Below, piece by piece: positions 47,142 to 62,049 of a stretch of 64,000 nt of DNA. Within the stretch, counting starts at the first letter, position 1. Every line of letters starts with the position of its first letter. The notes beneath the pieces were generated by a model. It had not been told where the DNA came from and made no database searches. It saw only the letters and a list, made by a program, of their open reading frames with translations. The position numbers and the translations under genes are program-made. Origin of the DNA: Lepisosteus oculatus (Eukaryota > Chordata > Actinopteri > Semionotiformes > Lepisosteidae); the NCBI RefSeq assembly GCF_040954835.1, contig NC_090718.1, positions 14,027,532 through 14,091,531 on the forward strand. Reading direction: 5' to 3'.

Positions 47142-48599
47142 AAAATGCTGGAACGCTTGTAATGGGATATTTTAATACATGGAGAAAATGTTTGGTTTTC
47201 TTAATTTAACTGGGGATTGATGAGAATTCAGTGAGCAGGATAATTTCATTGTTTGTTTGTTTTGCTCACTTTTCTCAAAATTAAGATATTGGACTGTCTA
47301 AGACAAGGTGAAACAGTGTTACGCAATCCTGCGGTCCCTGTAGGTTTGCCAAATGTCAAATACTTAGTGCATAAACTAATACACTTCCCCAGAGCCATGT
47401 GCTTTGTCTTGCTTCACAGAGGAGAATGTTGCATAAACTGTTGGTTCATAAGCTGGCAGTTCTTAAGAAATTAAAGCAAACCTGATCTTGGTATATGTGT
47501 TTGAACTGCTGAGTGTATACAAGCAGGTGCCCTATTTTCACGAAACGTATATTATTTACAGAAATCCAGGTGTATAATTTCTAGTGTTTCCATATCCATC
47601 TGTTTGCACCAATATGATGAACCTTTTATCCAAAGCAGATTTGACTTCACAGCAAAGATTGCCCGGTCTGTTGATTTTTTGCCATCCGCTACATGTGTGA
47701 ATGTTTTTCATGAATGTGACAATCCACTTGTTGACAGTTCACTGCAGGATAGCCCATTCCCTGAGGATCTCCCTATGGCTTCTGCCATTTCCTGTTGGCC
47801 AGCTATGCAGAGGATGACAGAACCTCATGTTTGTGCCATGGCTGTTTGCAGACGGAGCCTTCCTTTGGTCTCTGCCTCTTTTCTCTGGCTAGCAGTCACT
47901 TGGTTATCCTTTGAACTTATTTGAATTTTCGGGCTCTTTCATTTCTTTACATTTAAATGAATTATGTGCTCTCTGGAAAAACCTTTACTTTAACGATGCT
48001 TTTCTTTCTTTGTCAAAAACAGCTTAATGGTAATTATATTCATCCTCGAACAATCTCTTGTGAGACTGCTGCTTCTTCCTCTTCTGGTGTGCTTGGGGAG
48101 GTCTTGAACTTGTTCTTCCGAACTCAGGCTGCCCCCAGGGCTTGTTGCTGTGCAACACAGCCTGCCCAGGTCTCAGCTCAGACAGATGCGAAAGCTGGGT
48201 AACCAATTAGGTAACTTCGTATTCCCAGCCTCCCTACCCCAGGTGGAGGCTTGATTGACGATTTCCCAGAATAGCTCCATTACAGCGCTGCCTCCCGGTC
48301 CCTTTTGCCACTTAGGGAACTGGGGGGTGGGGGTGTTATAGGAGAGGGACTCATAGGAGAGTATTGCCATGGAAACCAGTACCAATCCTTGCTCTCCTCT
48401 CTGAGAGACAAGAGTGCAGAGGCTGACACACTGTTTCACAGTGAGGGAGCCAGCTGTTCTGCCAGTGCAGAGAACGCTCTCGGACGGAGTTAAGAAATAA
48501 ATTGTCATCTGACGTCACTCTGCAAGTAGGTGCATGTTGTCGCTGAATTAGGTAGCCGCCTTGTGGGACCCTTTCATTTGTTTCCTTTGCAATTTCAGG

Positions 48600-48672
48600 C
48601 ACTCAGTAATCACATTTTGGTGTTACCTACCAACAGCAACAACACAGAGAATCGCTACAATCGATACCTTCT
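48600..48672 (+). other. Candidate small exon, unassigned
   Basis: A strong polypyrimidine tract and CAG acceptor end at 48599; a GTAAGT donor begins at 48673. The 73-nt stretch between is open in phase 0 (ALSNHILVLPTNSNNTENRY). It could belong to an unrecognised transcript or a 5' UTR. Confidence 0.2.
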
Positions 48673-50923
48673 GTAAGTTGCCGTGTGGTGAGCTAGGAAT
48701 TTGAATTGGTGTCTTTCTTTGTTTCGTTTAAAATGTCTTTTACCCTTTTGCCTTGCGCCCTTAGCTACTTAGTCATTTCAGCGTCAACCTTCTAAACTTT
48801 TGCCGTAGTTGTTTTTTTTTTTAAATCAGTATATATCTAAGTCGCATACAATCATTTTAAAATGGCATTGCTGTTTTCTGTCAAGGTGGGACCAGAGATT
48901 TGTTGTGTGCCGGTGCCAGGAATTGTTAATGATATGTGTACTCATTCAGGTGGATACAAAGCAATTTTTGGATGACAACAAGCTGTTGTGTAAATGGCTT
49001 AGTTCATTCAGATGTTCTTCCAGTTTCCAAACAGCATGATTGTAGGGTGGCCTGCTTCTGATCAGATCTTAGGCAGCTATATTTGGATGCCGTGCTACAA
49101 GAATGGAACTGGGTGAAATGTATTTGATATCGTTAGTGTTACTAAGAAAGGGGTTATCTGCCAAGATTCCAGTTGCACACCTTCCTTTTACTTCTGTTTG
49201 AATAATATGTGTTTTAGTCACACAACAGGCAGCAAGGCAGAGCAGCCTACAAATTCATGTATACCCTAGATCAATCAAAAGTTAATTTAGCATAAAGATC
49301 CAGGTGTGCATTCAGTTTTTCTTGGTTCAGGTAAATAACTACAGACTTTTATGACTTTCAAAATCATATGCATAAACAGGATAGTTGTCAAAAGAAGTTA
49401 AATGAATTATGTTCAGATCTGTTCATACCCAAGCATTTAGAATTTTGTGTACTCTCCTTTTGTAACCAGTAACTTTAAATGGGCATTAAAAGTCTGAGAG
49501 ATATTCAACCATTAGACCGTTCAGAACCTTTTTCTTTACCATTTTCTCAATGAATTTGGTGCTCACTTTGTATTGTAAGGTCCAATTAATGACCCCTCTT
49601 GAGCTTCTTAACAGTAGCCACCACCATTCTGGGGCTAAAATATACAAGTAAACTTTGGAATCTATCTGTCCCTCAGTTCTATGTCAGAACCAGAGGATGT
49701 AAAACAACATTAAAGTAGAAGCGATTCATTTTCTGTGCTTCACTGAAAGGGTGATGTTCTTTTATCACACATATGTTGCGAGTTGACCTCCCAAATCAGT
49801 GTTTCGCATGATTGAGTAAAGCCTTCTTTTGCTTGCCCACTAGGGGGAGAATATCCCTTTGGCCTTGAACGTCTTGGTGAGCGGCACCACAGATGAAACT
49901 GGGATGTCTTATGGATTTTTTTATAATAGTGTTTGTTGAATAATAATAATCTTTCGCCTTAGACCTTCTGATCCTATTTGAAACCAGCACAGCTGAAAAT
50001 ATGGATTCATTTAATTTATCTTCCACATGTTTATAGAGCATGGATAAATGTTTAACATTGTACAAACACAAATGTATGTAATTATTTGGCTATCTTAGTG
50101 ATATATGCATGGCTCCTTGTTCACACATACCTATTATATTTTCAAAATTAAAAAATGTCCATGTACGCCTACATTTTCTTTTCTAATCAACTTTATAAGG
50201 ATTTGTATAAATGTGGAAGCTACTATTTATTAATCATTTTATATAGAAGTAATTGTCTTCATTTGATTAGCAGAGAAACACCAGTTACACCCAAATAACT
50301 GGTATTTTTAATTACAGTAACCTTATTTAATGTAACCTTATCAGAACTAGTGACCATGCATAGCCTCTTTTAAAATTGCTTGAGATAAGCTTCTTTTAAA
50401 CCAGACTTTAGGGTATCAGTCTGATTTTAATGTCAGACTGAGAGCTGATATGGATTGAGACATTAGAGACCTCTTCTTGTTTTGCTTTGTAAATGTTTGT
50501 GTAAAAATGAAAAGCAGGGAAACATTTTTAATAAACATATTGTAAAGGGTGACGTACAGTAGGTCGGACATTTTCATTAAGACGATTCTTAAAGTGGTGA
50601 AAGTAATTGGTTAATTCGTAAAAATAAGGTAACATTTAAAGTAATTTTATAAGTAAATAGTAATACCAGGTTCCTGTACCTCACACTAGCATAAATTGAA
50701 AAAGACATAGCAAATGATTTGAACAATTTGTTTCTAACTTAATAACTGAAAACTCAGATGAGGTGTTTAACATGACTGAAATCTGTAAATAAAGTCTTGT
50801 TTTTTTCACTAAAGCCTATGGAGAAGGCTTCAGTGAGTTAAGTGCTTAATGATAACTGACCAGACAAATGCTGCCTACTTAAAATTTCAGTCATCAGGCA
50901 TGCTGTGTGTTTCAGGAGAAGAT

Positions 50924-50995
50924 GCAACTTCCTCCCCAATGAACTCTGGTGAAAATCCAGGTACCTCCCCAAAGGGCTGGTGCTGCTCAGTGTGA
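50924..50995 (+). other. Candidate terminal exon ending KGWCCSV, unassigned
   Basis: After TTTCAG the phase-1 frame reads EDATSSPMNSGENPGTSPKG, then WCCSV and TGA. The CC near the end could be a palmitoylation site. It does not join in frame with the candidate exon at 48.6 kb. Human SPA17 is followed by NRGN, but this does not match neurogranin. Confidence 0.2.
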
Positions 50996-53900
50996 GTCAC
51001 TGAAATAGTAATTACAGGTTAATTGGCTAATTATGAATTTGGTGGGGAAATAAGTCTGCCATCTGCAGTCTGCGTGTTCAAAGGCTAAGGCTCCTCGAGA
51101 GTCTTTGCTCTCTATCTTCATGATGGTTGATTAAACAGCTTGTAATACATATAATCTGCAATGCACATAATTAATCTTTTCTTGTATACGTTCCATTTGT
51201 AGAAACAGACTATCATTTTATTTATTTTTTAACCTAACAAATTGAAACTAATAAAAATGTAATAATCCCTTGCTATACGCAAATTGACCTTACCCGGTTT
51301 TGAGTATCCGTGTGGAATTTTCTGTTTACCATTGTACCTTGCAACACTCCCAAATTTAGCATGAGTTCGAGAAACATCCATGAGCTGCAATGCATGCTGG
51401 CTTGAGAGTGTTTTTAATGAGAAGAGAGAGCAGTCACGCGGCCCAATCTCTTCTTTCTCAGTCAGCCTCTTTTGAAAGTAGACTTATCTGCAATCTCTCA
51501 TTCTCAAAGCGTACTGGGTATATTAGTGTGCATTATTGCCTTGGGCTTTGATGAAGCCCATGAAGAACAATATTCTCTGCAATAATAAAGCATTCCACTA
51601 TGGAATGAGTGCTCATTTCTTTACCTGAAGTTACTTTTTCATCCTCTAAACCAGGAGTCAGGTCCTGAAGGGCATAGTGTCTTCTGTTTTTTGGTCTCCC
51701 TAAGCTCTCCATTACATGGTTGGTCTAATTAAGTAACTGCATAATTTAAGTACTTCTATCTAGATGTTTTATAAATGACTATACCTTTGATGAAATCGAT
51801 GCTTTTTGCTACAGTCGTAAAAGTCTTAAGAAGCCTTAAGAAACCTGAAGAGTCGCAGAGGAACTGACGTGTTCAGTATTTTCAGGCAGTGATTGAAGAT
51901 ACATAAGGATACTTCTTTATGGAGAAGTATTTTTGTGATTTTCCATATTCAAAGGCCATGTGGCAAAGAGGAATGTGTACCCCACAGCCAATCGGAAAAA
52001 GAAACAATTAATAAATTATAGTCTGTAGGCAGCAGTATGCATAAAGGTATTCAGCTTTTTGAGCACAGCATCAGGATAATTACAGCTTATCTTACATCAT
52101 AATCATAGTAATAATGAGAGGGAGATATTAGCTGTACTTAATATGCTTGTGAAAATTGCTTCTTCGTTTGCAGACTTATTCATGTTTACCAATTTATATC
52201 CATCAAGATATGTCTTCTTCAAGCACTGTAGCTAATATAAACAGTGTTAATTATCTCTGGAGAATGGCAGTCATGGGGTGCGTGGTGTTTTCAAGCATCA
52301 TGGAATGAGTCCATCCCTCCTATTGGAGCTCTCCAGGACATATCCCAGCATTCAGTGGATCTGAAGCCCTCCCGCTGAATTATCATGTTGCTGTTAATAA
52401 GGAGAGCCAGCTTTCACGGTAACAGTTTTTTCGAGCTCATTAAATTGCAAGTTAGTCCTTGTTTCTAAGACAATTTAGTATCCGTAGCTAGACTGAAGCT
52501 AGACTAAAGGAAAACTTGTAGGACAGATGTAGAAATGTTATAGAAGTTTGGAACAAAACCTCTAATCAGTTCCTGCCAGTATATCCTGCAGTAGGCTCGG
52601 CAATCCTTTATTTATCATATGACCTTAGTCCTGTAGAATCTTTCACGTGTAGTTATTCAAACACTCCTGGGGGTTCTCTTCTGAAAACAGTGAGGACCTG
52701 GGCTCTGAAATTTTCCAGGATCTTTTTTTCTGTCTGTCTGTGTGCTCAGGACCCACCATAGCTCAGTTTTGTTTTACAGAATTCCCATAACCTTTTGCAA
52801 TCGCATAAGCTGAAGGCTTCCAGAAATCCTGGTTGAGGCATGTTTAAGATGATAAGAGACAATAACAGCGGGGAGAAGTGGTGACAGGGTTTAAGGCATG
52901 CCGTGTTTACAATATGCATAAGTGGTCGTTGTCTTTTTCAGAAGTGGACGGAGCACATGTGTGAGGTGGTCTTAGCCTCCTGATCTGCCTGCTCGCGCTT
53001 CACAAGACGTGGCTGTGCAGGGTAAAAGCTTCAGAGTATGCTGACATGTACATGATAAATGTGACCCCTGCTGTTTGTTTGAAGGACAAGGGGGAGCAGG
53101 ACTCTATCCGAGATTAAGTCAATCAGCCTGTTTGGGATGTGAAAGATGAGTCGTTTAGATCCTGTGACACTCTCCTAGGTAAGGGCTCCGTTCAACCTGC
53201 CCGACTCTGATTAGATTGGCGGCTGCATAAACTGATGAAAGCCAAGTTTTAACCAGCTTAAGTGCAGCAGAGAAAGCAGTCCTTCTGTTTCTTTCCCCAC
53301 TTTTGGTTTTCCTTGAAGTAAGAAAATGAAAGATGAAGTGATCAGTGATGTGGGAGGGGAGGGGGATTTCTGCTGGGTGTTTTTGTAAAAATCCAAACTC
53401 ACCAAAAAATGTCAGTCTGTGAACTTGAGACCGTGCGGCTTGTTGATCTGAAGTGGGGGGCCTTGGTTTTAAAGGAGTCAGGTGTCTGGCTCCCTTAACG
53501 TCTCCTGCTTACTGTCTTGCAGACGTCTTCTGTCTGACTTTGCATTTGCACATTGTCAAGGAATTCTGTAACGCATGCACAAGTCTCAGAGGAGAATAGA
53601 AACGAAGATTTGAGATTTGGTGCTAGGAAAGGCAATGCTGGGATACTAAGGATCGCCATGCCTCATCAGGCTACATGGTGTCCTCTTTTACAGTCCAGAG
53701 GGAAGTTAATATGGGAAAACGTTCCAGCAGAACAGTGCCAAGATCACAACTAACTTGACAAATGACCTTGACGGCAAACAAGTCATGACATTGAAGTGCA
53801 AAGTTTATTTCCTGAGAGTCCTTACAATACAGGTAGCCGAGCATCAAGGAGTGCTCTTTGGATCCATTTTTTTTATTTGCTGTCACTGACATCACTGACC

Positions 53901-56900
53901 TTCACACCTGTATGTGTCTCTGTATACTCGACACACATGGACATAACAGCTGTTCCCTTAAAGGATTCGATTAAAGGGTGGAATGAGAACCACCTACTCG
54001 ATTCAAATTCTGCATCATTAATATGATGTTATTGAACCCTGTGACCAATTTTAAAGGCTTTTATGGTGGTAGTTTTGAGATCAAGATTACGACCTCCTAA
54101 AAATAAAAGCACAAGAATACAGTGTGGAAACCCCAGACTTTTGGGATTAAGCAGAGGATTGATGAGCTTTAAATGCCTTTTGCCCCGAAGGTGTAACTCG
54201 ACAGTCCAACTGTTATTTCAGTTTATAGCAGAGAAGTTGAAATAAGATCTTTTCTCTTTGTTAACTGAATTAATGGAGCATTAATGATGATCTTAAAATG
54301 TTGGTGTTTATGACTCGCAGCTCTGGCAGGCAAATTCTGATTTTTATTTCCAGTAATTGCAATTATGAGATCTCTTTTCCTGGAAATTGGATCATCCAGA
54401 AGCGGCTGTATAACACCCGAACTGTGATACCCTTTCCTCTGAAAATGTATCTTGACCCTCTGAAAAATGTTATTGTGCAGAGTGCTTTTTATTCTTCCAA
54501 CACAGATATTTCAGTCTTGACAGTTTTCAGAGGTGTTGCTAAATCAGATGCAGAGCTCTTTTTTTCTACTGGCCTACTTAACTTCCTAACTAAAGCCTGA
54601 AAGTTTTGTCGATTATAGGCCACCTTCACTCTGCAAGTGCTTAGCCCTCGGCTTCATTTCCAGACTGACCTGATACATTTCAAAAGGGTAAGGTAGCATT
54701 GCTATTCTCAGTAGCAATGATCATAACACATGGCTTAATTTATCATTGGACATAAAGTCGCCCTACATTTTGAGGCTATAAAATTGAGTTTGTGCTCTTC
54801 CATTCTATTTTTAGAATGCTAAAATTAACACAGCTGTAGCTGCATCGAAGGGGTGTATACAATATCACAGAAACCAGAAAGGTTTAAATGAGTTTCATTC
54901 CTAAGCCAAATACCGGAGCCTTTTGCCTTAAGAAACTAATTTCTCTCCAGGTCTGAAAATGACAGTAGTGCAATTTACAATTACTTAAAGACACTTAGGG
55001 TTTTATGATTGTAAAGTATTCATGCAAAGACTGACAACTAAGTGCTTGTGCTCCATATTGGAAATAGTTAATGCATCACTGTGGTTTTGGCTGCCTGCAC
55101 TTGAGATGTGAACACTTGGAAGCAGAATTTCTGACATATTTTTTTGCAGCTATCGCAAAAGACCCGCTGACACCCACACATATGGTGTGATGTCTGAACA
55201 GTCAAGACTGCCTACCGACACAATGGGAACAACAGGCAGTGCTTGTCACAGAACCGTCCGAGCTAATAAGGGAGATTTTTCTTCCAAATTCTCTTTCCCA
55301 TTTTTTGACAAAAGCAGTGTGAAGAATCTGATCTTTGACTGTTTTCTGCACTGCAGCCATCAGGAGCTGCTTTTGGTCATTCGGGTGATAGGTGCCATCA
55401 GAGAAGTGTGGATGTTTTAAAGGTGAGCAGCTGAAACAGAGGAATGGGCTAGGAGAGACACAGAGACCGTCTGTGTGTTTTATAGTGTGGGAGGTGCTTG
55501 GCGGTGGTGTTGTCCATGCAGGTGTGTCGGACAGAGTGAAGCCATTCCCAAACTCTGCTCATTTCACAATGACCCCTCTGATAGAAAAAAAGGGAGGTCA
55601 ATTCAAGAACATCACCCTACATCCAAACTGTGCAGCTCTCCATCACTAGAAAGATTTGTGATTATGTGGCCTGAGGATTGTTGCAAATCTACACTATATA
55701 AGCATTGATTCTTTTTTTCTGATTTAGTTCAGTCCTACGAATTTTGCTGATGCCTTTACCAGCTTGCAGTGAGCTTGCATGTTATGTATTCTGAACTTGA
55801 CAGGAGTTAGGCTGAAGTTCTGTTTTTATTCTGGTGGAAATGAAAAGTAATGGATACAGTATATTCTTTCCTCTGCAGAAGCTGTACTTGAGGGTCATTT
55901 CTACAGCAGGGCGTGTTCCCTCTGAGCGAGCACGGGCCGAGAATAGAAGCAACACATAACTCAGCTGCATGAAACAGAGGAAAAACTTTTAAATGATTTT
56001 ATTGATAACGGGCATGCTCACAGTATATCCAAATAACAGTGGCTTTTTTTCCTAGAAAATTACATTTTGAAAGCGTAGGATGGGCACAGTCGGATATCAT
56101 TGCTCTTCTGCAAATCGGACCACATTTCTTGACTGCGGCTCTTTCTTTATATTAACAGTGGATTTTAGAACAATGGGCAATAAAATAAATTGTCTGCAGT
56201 CACACCCACACACCTGTGTTCGTCACATCCCTGCTGATTATATTTTCAGGGTTCAATAGCAAAGTCCTGCTACTTTTTCATCTCAATGCAAGTTGAAGGG
56301 AGTGTGGAAGAAATAAATGGTGCAGGCTGTATGGCACCCTTTTCCAGCCACAGCTGACTATGTACAGCTTTTATGCTTTAAATGAACTGAAATTGAGTAG
56401 AATCCACTCAACCGCCAATTAAATGAGGGAAGAGACAGTCCTCACAAAAAAAAAAGATGGCTTGGAAATGAGAGATGAAGAACAGCTTGTATTCTACTGA
56501 GAGCACAGTAAAGGAAAAGCTGAAATACATGAGGTTTTTATTTTCCTTCCAAAACTGTGCACGGCTGGGAGGGGAGGGAGGGCTCTGATGAATAAAACAT
56601 CAAAAGCAGAGCCTAGCTACAGAAAAAGGAGAGGGGCGAAAAAAAATGATTCCAATTAAATTATACTTATTGCCCGTGATTCACAGAACTCCACAGTCCT
56701 CCAGTGCAATAAAGAGCCTTGTTTATTGAGCAGGGGGAGAGGCACAAAAGCTGTGAATATCTGAAAAAGGCAAATGCTGCAGGGAAGGGCTGATTTTAAT
56801 AGCAAGAATAAAGAGAGGAATGATGTACCACTCTACAGGGACAGAGATATGTATGTATTTTAATATTAATGCTGCATCTAGGAGGGTGTGTGGGGCAGGG

Positions 56901-58317
56901 GGCAGAAGGAGAAAAAATATGCACTGGTACTCAGCCAGTGTTACTGTTTCTATAACATTCTGCGGCTTGTCCTTCGACATATGTCCAAATGTTGCCTTTG
57001 CTGTGCCTTTGTGCTTTTTCCATGATAAATACCTCGGGCCTGGCTTGTGATTTACAACTGGTCTTTGAGCGAGCCACTCTTCTGAGCTGCTTTTTCCAAA
57101 TCAAATCTTTTAAATAGTCCACATAAATTAGAATGGAAAAAAAAAACGTTATTGTTCCTTAAATCCAGTATAGATAGGGGTCTAGGGGTTTCTCTGATAC
57201 AAGGGTCGTAAGTCAACATTTGTGTGAGAAGGCTCACAGACCACGGCTGATGGTTACTCAGGACGAGAAGCACCTGTTGCCTAAACACCGAGTCGAGTCG
57301 TTTTACAACAACATAGAACCTCTGGGGCCTCACTTTGATCGTCTCGTACTGTAACAGTTATTGATACAGAAAGCAGATACAGCTGCCATATTTTTTAATT
57401 GTCAGAAAGCAAGCAGAAAAATCCGCTGTGTATTTTTAGCGTGATGGCCCAGGGATAGAAAGGGAAGGAGAGCTGCTCTGATGAGGCACTGCCTCCTGGG
57501 AAAACCCCGTTCCTGCGATGTGAACGCCTTCAGGTTCAAAGACAACAAAGTTCCCAGTGGTGTGTGTCTGTGAGCGCAAGAAAAGATCCTGTTTCCTTTA
57601 CTCAGATGCAAACAGGTGATTTTATGAAGCGGTTTGTTCCACGGCAACAAAAAAATTGCCAAACTTGTAATTGCAAAAGTTTGAAAGTAGCAAGCCTAGC
57701 AAGAGTCCGGAAATGCAAGGAGAGAACAAGCGAACGTATTCTTTTCGACATGTAATCTGGCATATAAATACGGATTTATCTGGAGTCAGAAAGAGAGCTG
57801 CAAATCAAGAGGCATTGATGGCCGTCCTGCAAGTTTTCTGGACTATCCTAAAAAATGGGATCCATGCTCTGGGAGCCTAATCATATTAGCAAATCATTTG
57901 AAAGTTATAATAAATTCTATCTTTATTGTGTGCCCTTCATGCCAAAGGATCCATTTAAATGCTAACATATCTTATCTCAAATGCTCTCCCTGGGTCCAGA
58001 GACTGTGTAGCAAGCACCTTCGTCCATGAACGATATAAGACTCATTAGTCTCAGTAAGGTTTTCTTGGAACCACATTTTATCAACCAATTGAACCTTGAC
58101 ACTCAACTGATATCTCACCAACCATTAGATAACATATTATTATATTATCTATAACATAATTATATATTAGAGGCATAATATTGAACATGGCTGCGTGATT
58201 CCGGCAACGACAGGTCTCTCTTCGTATTAGAGGAGATGAGTGAAAACTGTATGTAGCAAAGTTGGCATCTTGAAGGATATTCTAAAGATGACTCTTTCCC
58301 TGCTGGCAATTAAATAT

Positions 58318-58615
58318 ACAATGGGCTCGATAGTTATTGGGACCCTTGATAAAGATGAACAAAAATAGCCTTATTAAATAAACAGCACAGATAATGAATT
58401 AACAATCATTTGTCTCTTTTGATTTATCGTTTTTTTTGCCTTCCCCGTGGTGATGGATGACAAAATGTTTGCCTCATTTTTATACTCTTGTGAAATCCCA
58501 AAAAACATATCTTAGAATTGAATTGTATTTAAATAAGCAGAATTTCATTTCATATTTTATTTCGTTTAATTTTCTTTAAAAAACCACAGGGGATCCAATA
58601 ATTTCGACACCTATG
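58318..58615. mobile_element. Degenerate Tc1/mariner-like element
   Basis: The left side ATGGGCTCGATAGTTATTGG and right side GGGGATCCAATAATTTCGAC resemble the inverted 'CCAATAATT' ends of old fish Tc1/mariner elements. The interior has no transposase frame. Confidence 0.4.
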
Positions 58616-60181
58616 TATTTGTGGGAAAAAAATTGTATTACTCATTTAAAAACATCTGTTTTAAAACAGTTATTTTAGAATAAAAGCCTATAGTTTTTTG
58701 TTTAATCTGTATACATGGAAATTGCAAACGTAGATTGGACATCCACGACAATCAGTCTCGTAATTTTGTTTGTCTGATATGCTGTCATTACAGACGATAA
58801 ATCTGTTTTGAGTTGCTCCTGGGTGGTTTTGCATCTTTCACACTTGTTCTTTACTCCATCTGCACCCTCATAATAAACTTTCTGTTCAAAGGAATGACCT
58901 GTTCTTCATGGCCTTTTTTTAAGGGCTGGTATCCATGTGCCTCCCTATCTTCCTTTTTAAAAATGTGCCATGCACTGTACTACACATTCTCCGCACTCAT
59001 TTTCCTGTACAGCAGCTTGCAAATCAATGCCTGACTCCGAGCCTCCTAGTTTTCTTTTTCTTGAGCTTGCTGCTGAAGGTGTGTGGGTGAAATGACAGCG
59101 CAGTCCGGTACAAGAAAACCCAAAGACAGAGCAGCAAAACTGATGTCTTTTGTTTCAGCAATATGTTAATGCGGAAACAATATTGAACTGAGAGGAGGTG
59201 GAGAGGGAGACAAACAGAGAGGAGGTTCTGCCAGACAAAGCTCCTGTATTCATTAATTTCAGTGTAGGTGGTCCCCTGTGCTATGCTAAGGATGTTTACA
59301 CTCATCAATACCACGCTGAAAGTGCTGGGCACAGCTCAAACCGAGATCCCCTAGCACCTTGCCCAGTGACAATGTTTATTATAGAGACTGCCACTGCATT
59401 GATTTTGCAGTCCCAGAGATTGTTGCATTTGAAAAATAATAGCACTGCGTATGCAATATGCACAAAAGAGTTGCTGAGTGGCCCAGGTTTTACAGTGCTT
59501 TCGTCTGAGAGCACAGACCTGTCCAGTTCTATTTCTCATTTTTGCAAGTCATTTCTTTCTGAAATCTCAATGGGTCCATCTGTCGCAGGTTTAAACAGCC
59601 ATGTGCATAACCTCTCTATTTTCCCTTCATTTCTTGTTTCTGTCATTGTACAATTCAGCTTTCCGTGTTGTGTGATTTATTTTAGGCTTTTCTCTTTGCT
59701 GTGTGCATCAATGTGTCCTCCGTCTGGTTTGGGTTGAGTAGTTAGGTTTTAGTTAGTAGTTAGGTAGTATGTTCTCCTACAGTAGGTGCTAGGTCTACAC
59801 TAGCGACACAGCCAACAGAATTTTCTTCTACATGCAGCATTTACATTCGAAAAGTGACTAGCATGTTTTCACACGAGAATGTGCATTGTTGAAACTGAGT
59901 TTCTGTGTATCCTAAGTCTCTTAGATACCTTGACCATTTCTGAGTACTCTTCCATACTTGCTGGCCTTGGACCATGAAGTTCTGAAGCTTCTCGTAGGTG
60001 CTGTTAAAATGGCATAGGCTCACGCATCCTGCATATGGCATCCTAAGGCTTGTACCTGTCTAAAATGATCTGATGTTAAGAAAGTGCCAGGCCTCAGTTT
60101 GGTACTGAGCACATCACCATAAGATTTCCTTCTCAGGTGGGGGGAAAGGATACAGACACTGAGCAGAGATGTCCGCTCCTA

Positions 60182-60195
60182 GTTACCATGGTGAC
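60182..60195. promoter_or_regulatory. Isolated consensus RFX X-box
   Basis: GTTACC-AT-GGTGAC fits RYYNYY N2 RRNRAC at every position and is nearly palindromic. No recognised gene starts beside it. A CpG-richer patch follows at about 60360-60600. Confidence 0.4.
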
Positions 60196-62049
60196 GCAAG
60201 AATTGGCAAAATCAGGGAATATCAACGGAAGCGGTTCAGAGGCCTAGGGCAGAAGACGGCACTGTTTCTACTGTTCTGGTTTTACCACATCCCTGGAAAC
60301 TGAATACCAAAAAACAAAGCTGCATACCACAAGAAGTAGCAAGCTGACTGGGCACATCAGGGGTTCTCCTGCCAGCAATTCCTGTACGGTGCATCGGCTC
60401 GTTCTCGACACCAGCTGCAAGTGACAAGTGTGCCCCCCGTGACAGCTCGCACAACCTGCCTACACACAGACGCACACCCCCGCACACAGCTCTCGCCGCC
60501 ATCTGCCCGAGCCGGGATTTTAAAGAGAAGCACAGGGGGCTCAGGGTTCATATCGTAGCCTCTTGCAGGCTTTTACTACGGAAATACGGTAACGCGTCTT
60601 CCAGGGCAACGCCAAAACACGCCTTACATCTTTCTCATCCAGATAGAAAGATCTAATTGCACGTGCTGTGTGGACTCGTTATAAGGCTTCAGCTTCAATA
60701 CGATTTAAACCCACAGCTCCACTTTCCTCCATTTAAAAAACATTTCCCCCTTTTTATGTTTGCTTGGTGTTTTTAACAGTCATAACAAGAACAACACTGA
60801 ACATTGCGAGGAAGTAGACTGTAAGTTAAATATAGTGCAATATGTTCTAGCAAATGTTTTCTTAGAATGATCTTCATGAAGTCTTTCATGGTGAGCCGAG
60901 AGTGCTGCTTGGAGCCTAATGGTTGTTAAGGGCCAGTGCACTCACAACACGCATCTTTACGAGTGGCACTTGAGGGATAGGTATAAATCAGATGTTTGCA
61001 ACGGCAAAACATACTTCTTTTGAGTTTGTCTTTTAATCACCCTTCTCCCTTGTTAATTATTATTTTATTCTAATTATTCATTTAATTATTAATTGCTGGG
61101 GCACAAATTGCACTTCTGCACGATCATCTAAAACCCACAGCCTTTGATTGCTTACTGACCTGTCATGGTAACGTGCCCCAAACAAGATCATGGCTGACCT
61201 TTTGGGCAATAATATACTTCTAATTAAACTCTTCTCCCTTTTGAAGTTGGTCTTTGAAGTGCTGGGAAAGCTGTGACAGTTCTGAGAGGGGAAAGGATTT
61301 GGTAAAATGGAAATGTTAATGAGCAGCAATAAAGCTTGTGTTGTACACAACTGGAATTTAGGAGTTTTAATAGGCTGGAAGGCAAATGCTACTTACACAC
61401 CACACCAACCTGAACAGTAGTATGATCCTGCAGTGCCCTGAGTCTTTGGTAATAATGAGGGTTTATATTCTATTTCTGAGTTGTAAAGAGACCTTTGACC
61501 TTCCCTATGAAGCATCTAATTCAGTTAGTAAATGTGAGAACAGTGAAAAGATTTTACCTTTTAAAATGCAAAATGAAACAATGCTTCTATACAAAAAAAA
61601 ATGGTACATAAAGATATTATGTTCATGCTTTATTCATAAATCAGGATATATGTAATTTGGATTGCTCAAGAAACTCAAACCCAGACAGCAACAAAGCGTA
61701 GAAACTTTTCAGGGAGTGAATATTTTGCAATACTGTGTATATCTAGGTTAAAAAGTTCTACTTTAGCATATAATGCTACCCTGAGGCAGAGGAGAAAGTC
61801 TGATGTACAGTGAGCTGCAACACCACTGAACATGAGATCATGTCTCTTTAGCCTCCTGCAAGCTTCAGTGCTTTGGCACATACTGTACATATTACAATTC
61901 TTCTTTACTTAAAACTTATCCCAACTAGGGTGGGGGCTGCTTTGCCATAGATCTACAGCAGACAGGGCAGATAAATTAGGGAGGAGCCCCGGTCTTGCTT
62001 CTCATGGAAATGGGCAGTTTAGCTCAGCAGATGAACCTGTCAGCATGCT

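Noticed and set aside
54298-54600. 100-codon plus-strand frame
   Set aside because: No domain, no splice context and no similarity recognised; typical chance frame in AT-rich DNA.
60236-60502. Minus-strand frame starting MAARAVCGG in a CpG-richer patch
   Set aside because: Attractive start context, but the frame degrades into low-information sequence and no convincing donor leads to a further exon.
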